Below are positions 62,642 to 64,000 of a stretch of 64,000 nt of DNA, piece after piece. The stretch spans positions 1-64,000 of the forward strand of contig JAFUTC010000002.1 in assembly GCA_017471505.1 (NCBI GenBank), read 5' to 3'. Position numbers and translations under genes: made by a program. The notes below the pieces were generated by a model. It was given only the letters and a program-made list of their open reading frames with translations. It was not told the DNA's origin and ran no database searches. The first letter of the stretch is position 1. Every line of letters starts with the position of its first letter. This DNA is from Alloprevotella sp. (GTDB lineage Bacteria > Bacteroidota > Bacteroidia > Bacteroidales > Bacteroidaceae).

Positions 62642-63739
62642 ATGAAAAAGTTGCTAAAATGGGTTTTCATCGTCCTTGCGGCCTTCATCTTTATCATGAC
62701 GTTTGTCTTCCTCTACAAACGCTCACAGCCCAAGGAGATTGTGTACGAAACAATTACGGCCGAGACGCGCACCATAGAGCGCACGAGCATCGTCACGGGT
62801 ACTATCGAGCCGCGCAACGAGGTAAACATCAAACCGCAGATTTCCGGCATCATCTCCGAACTGCTTCACGAGGCAGGCGATAAGGTAAATGCCGGCGACA
62901 TCATTGCCCGCGTCAAAGTGATCCCCGACATGGCCCAATTGTCCAGTACGGAGAACCGGGTTCGCCTTTCTAAAATCAACTTGGACCAGGCTAAGAAAGA
63001 ATTCGAGCGTGAACAGAATCTGTTCAACGAGAAACTCGTGAGTGCAGAAGAATACGAGAAATCCAGACAAACCTACCTTCAGGCCAAAGAAGAAGTGTCG
63101 GCAGCGCAGGAGTCGTTCGAAATTGCCAAGAACGGTGTGTCGTCGCGCCAGAAAGACGTCGGATCGACGCTTGTCCGTAGCACCGTGAGCGGCCTGATAC
63201 TCGACGTGCCCGTCAAGGTAGGCACGAGCGTCATCATGAGCAACTCGTTCAACGATGGTACTACCATAGCCACCGTGGCCAATATGAACGACCTGATTTT
63301 CAAAGGCTCTATCGACGAGACCGAAGTGGCGCGGCTCAAGCCGGGTATGCCCATGATTATTCGCATAGGCGCCTTGCAGGACCAGACCTTCAGCGCGACG
63401 CTCGAGTACGTGGCGCCGCAGGTTACGAGTGGCACGACGGCGGCCAACCAATTTGAAATAAAGGCGGCCGTAAAGCTGTCGAACGACATCACCATCCGCG
63501 CAGGCTACAGTGCCAACGCCGAGATAGTCATCAACCGCCAATCGGATGTTTGCAGCGTGCCCGAGGGCTGCGTCAGCCACGAAGACGGCAAGAACTATGT
63601 CTATGTGCTCACCAAGTCCGCTCCGCAGACCTACGAGAGGCGCGAGGTGACCACCGGCCTTAGCGACGGCATCCACATCGAGGTGAAAAGCGGACTCAAG
63701 CCGGGCGAAAAAGTGCGCGGCAACGTGTTGACGCAGTAG
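62642..63739 (+). CDS. Efflux periplasmic adaptor (MacA/HlyD-type membrane fusion protein)
   Basis: A 365-residue protein: N-terminal anchor (WVFIVLAAFIFIMTFVFLY), a lipoyl half-motif (IVTGTIEPRNEVNIKPQISGIISELLHEAGDKVNAGD), a coiled coil (about 100-165, DQAKKEFEREQNLFNEKLVSAEEYE), the second half (VRSTVSGLILDVPVKVGTSVI), and the beta-barrel and C-terminal domains. It links the MacB-like permeases with an outer-membrane channel, whose gene begins 48 bases later. The substrate is not known. Confidence 0.93.
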   Translation: MKKLLKWVFIVLAAFIFIMTFVFLYKRSQPKEIVYETITAETRTIERTSIVTGTIEPRNEVNIKPQISGIISELLHEAGDKVNAGDIIARVKVIPDMAQLSSTENRVRLSKINLDQAKKEFEREQNLFNEKLVSAEEYEKSRQTYLQAKEEVSAAQESFEIAKNGVSSRQKDVGSTLVRSTVSGLILDVPVKVGTSVIMSNSFNDGTTIATVANMNDLIFKGSIDETEVARLKPGMPMIIRIGALQDQTFSATLEYVAPQVTSGTTAANQFEIKAAVKLSNDITIRAGYSANAEIVINRQSDVCSVPEGCVSHEDGKNYVYVLTKSAPQTYERREVTTGLSDGIHIEVKSGLKPGEKVRGNVLTQ

Positions 63740-63787
63740 TCCCCTATCGTTTCCGTTCATCCCATTCAGCAACAATTTCCCATCGGT

Positions 63788-64000
63788 ATGAAACACATCT
63801 TTATTCTCGCACTCTCGCTCACGTCCATAGGGCTTTCGGCCCAGCGCACCATGACCTTGCGCGACTGCATAGACTATGCGATCGAACGCAATGTGCAAGT
63901 CAAGTTGCAAGAGGTTCAGCGACGCAGCCAGGAGGTCAATCTCTCGTCGGCCCGTAATGCCCGCCTGCCGCAGCTGGCTGGCGGCGTCAACCAGAGTTTC
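63788..64000 (+). CDS. TolC-family outer-membrane channel, 3' end outside window
   Basis: The first 71 codons are in the window: a signal peptide (IFILALSLTSIGLSAQ), then the TolC start TMTLRDCIDYAIERNVQVKLQ and SARNARLPQLAGG, typical of the first helix of outer-membrane efflux proteins. It is the last visible gene of the tripartite operon and continues beyond 64000. Confidence 0.9.
   Translation, partial: MKHIFILALSLTSIGLSAQRTMTLRDCIDYAIERNVQVKLQEVQRRSQEVNLSSARNARLPQLAGGVNQSF

Overview
The window is a stretch of a Bacteroidales chromosome, most like Prevotellaceae. The evidence is the tmRNA tag GENNYALAA, promoters of the Bacteroidetes type (TTTG about 19 bases before TAnnTTTG) and many families restricted to this phylum: DUF4295 beside L33/L28, DUF6048/DUF6452, DUF349, a MacAB-type efflux operon, and GH29, GH89 and sulfatase enzymes typical of host-glycan users. 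No ribosomal RNA or CRISPR is present.

Layout. 1-2300 is the end of a prophage or related element: a minor head protein with an ADP-ribosyltransferase tail, two coupled small genes and a gene cut off at the boundary. 2331-6300 holds rpmB-rpmG-DUF4295, tsaD-cinA, map and the tmRNA gene. 6300-11660 carries a HAD phosphatase, a Crp-type regulator, ApbE, DUF6048/DUF6452, a glycosyltransferase and a formate/nitrite transporter. 11810-15720 has tRNA-Asp and a leftward operon (CDF exporter, recR, membrane protein, glycosyltransferase, acetyltransferase). 15879-20619 is a rightward run: engB, an orphan histidine kinase, a cytidylyltransferase/oxidoreductase fusion and a sulfatase. After tRNA-Ser, 21040-24967 is a leftward operon of tatA, tatC, a multi-cluster ferredoxin membrane protein and a Tat-signal aldo/keto reductase. 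This looks like an electron-transfer module built together with its own export machine.

25207-36109 carries dnaA, an SDR, an aldo/keto reductase, an amidase, mlaD, an AI-2E type permease, pheS, a lipoprotein, murB and a metallo-beta-lactamase-fold enzyme. 36165-44244 is leftward: a 5'-nucleotidase, folA and thyA (nucleotide and folate metabolism), an unknown secreted protein next to an alpha-L-fucosidase, and a UPF1-like helicase. 44373-56725 carries a beta-barrel-like protein, rubrerythrin, purA, corA, a DUF349 protein, an alpha-N-acetylglucosaminidase, a small lipoprotein and rsfS-ftsH-cdsA. 57106 to the end is padR-pspC followed by a MacB-like tripartite efflux operon that runs off the right edge.

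The most unusual signal is a family of intergenic arrays. Five arrays of five to seven units (about 10.85, 20.63, 30.63, 45.82 and 56.74 kb) share a 21-base unit around a near-palindromic core, roughly TTGCATWATGSAATT. Within each array the unit-to-unit distance is exactly 21 bases, two turns of B-DNA. A lone copy lies at 52.9 kb, and possible in-phase copies lie just before dnaA. The arrays are not coding, are not CRISPR, and do not look like terminators. They resemble iterons or operator arrays placed between genes around the chromosome. I do not recognise them as a described family.
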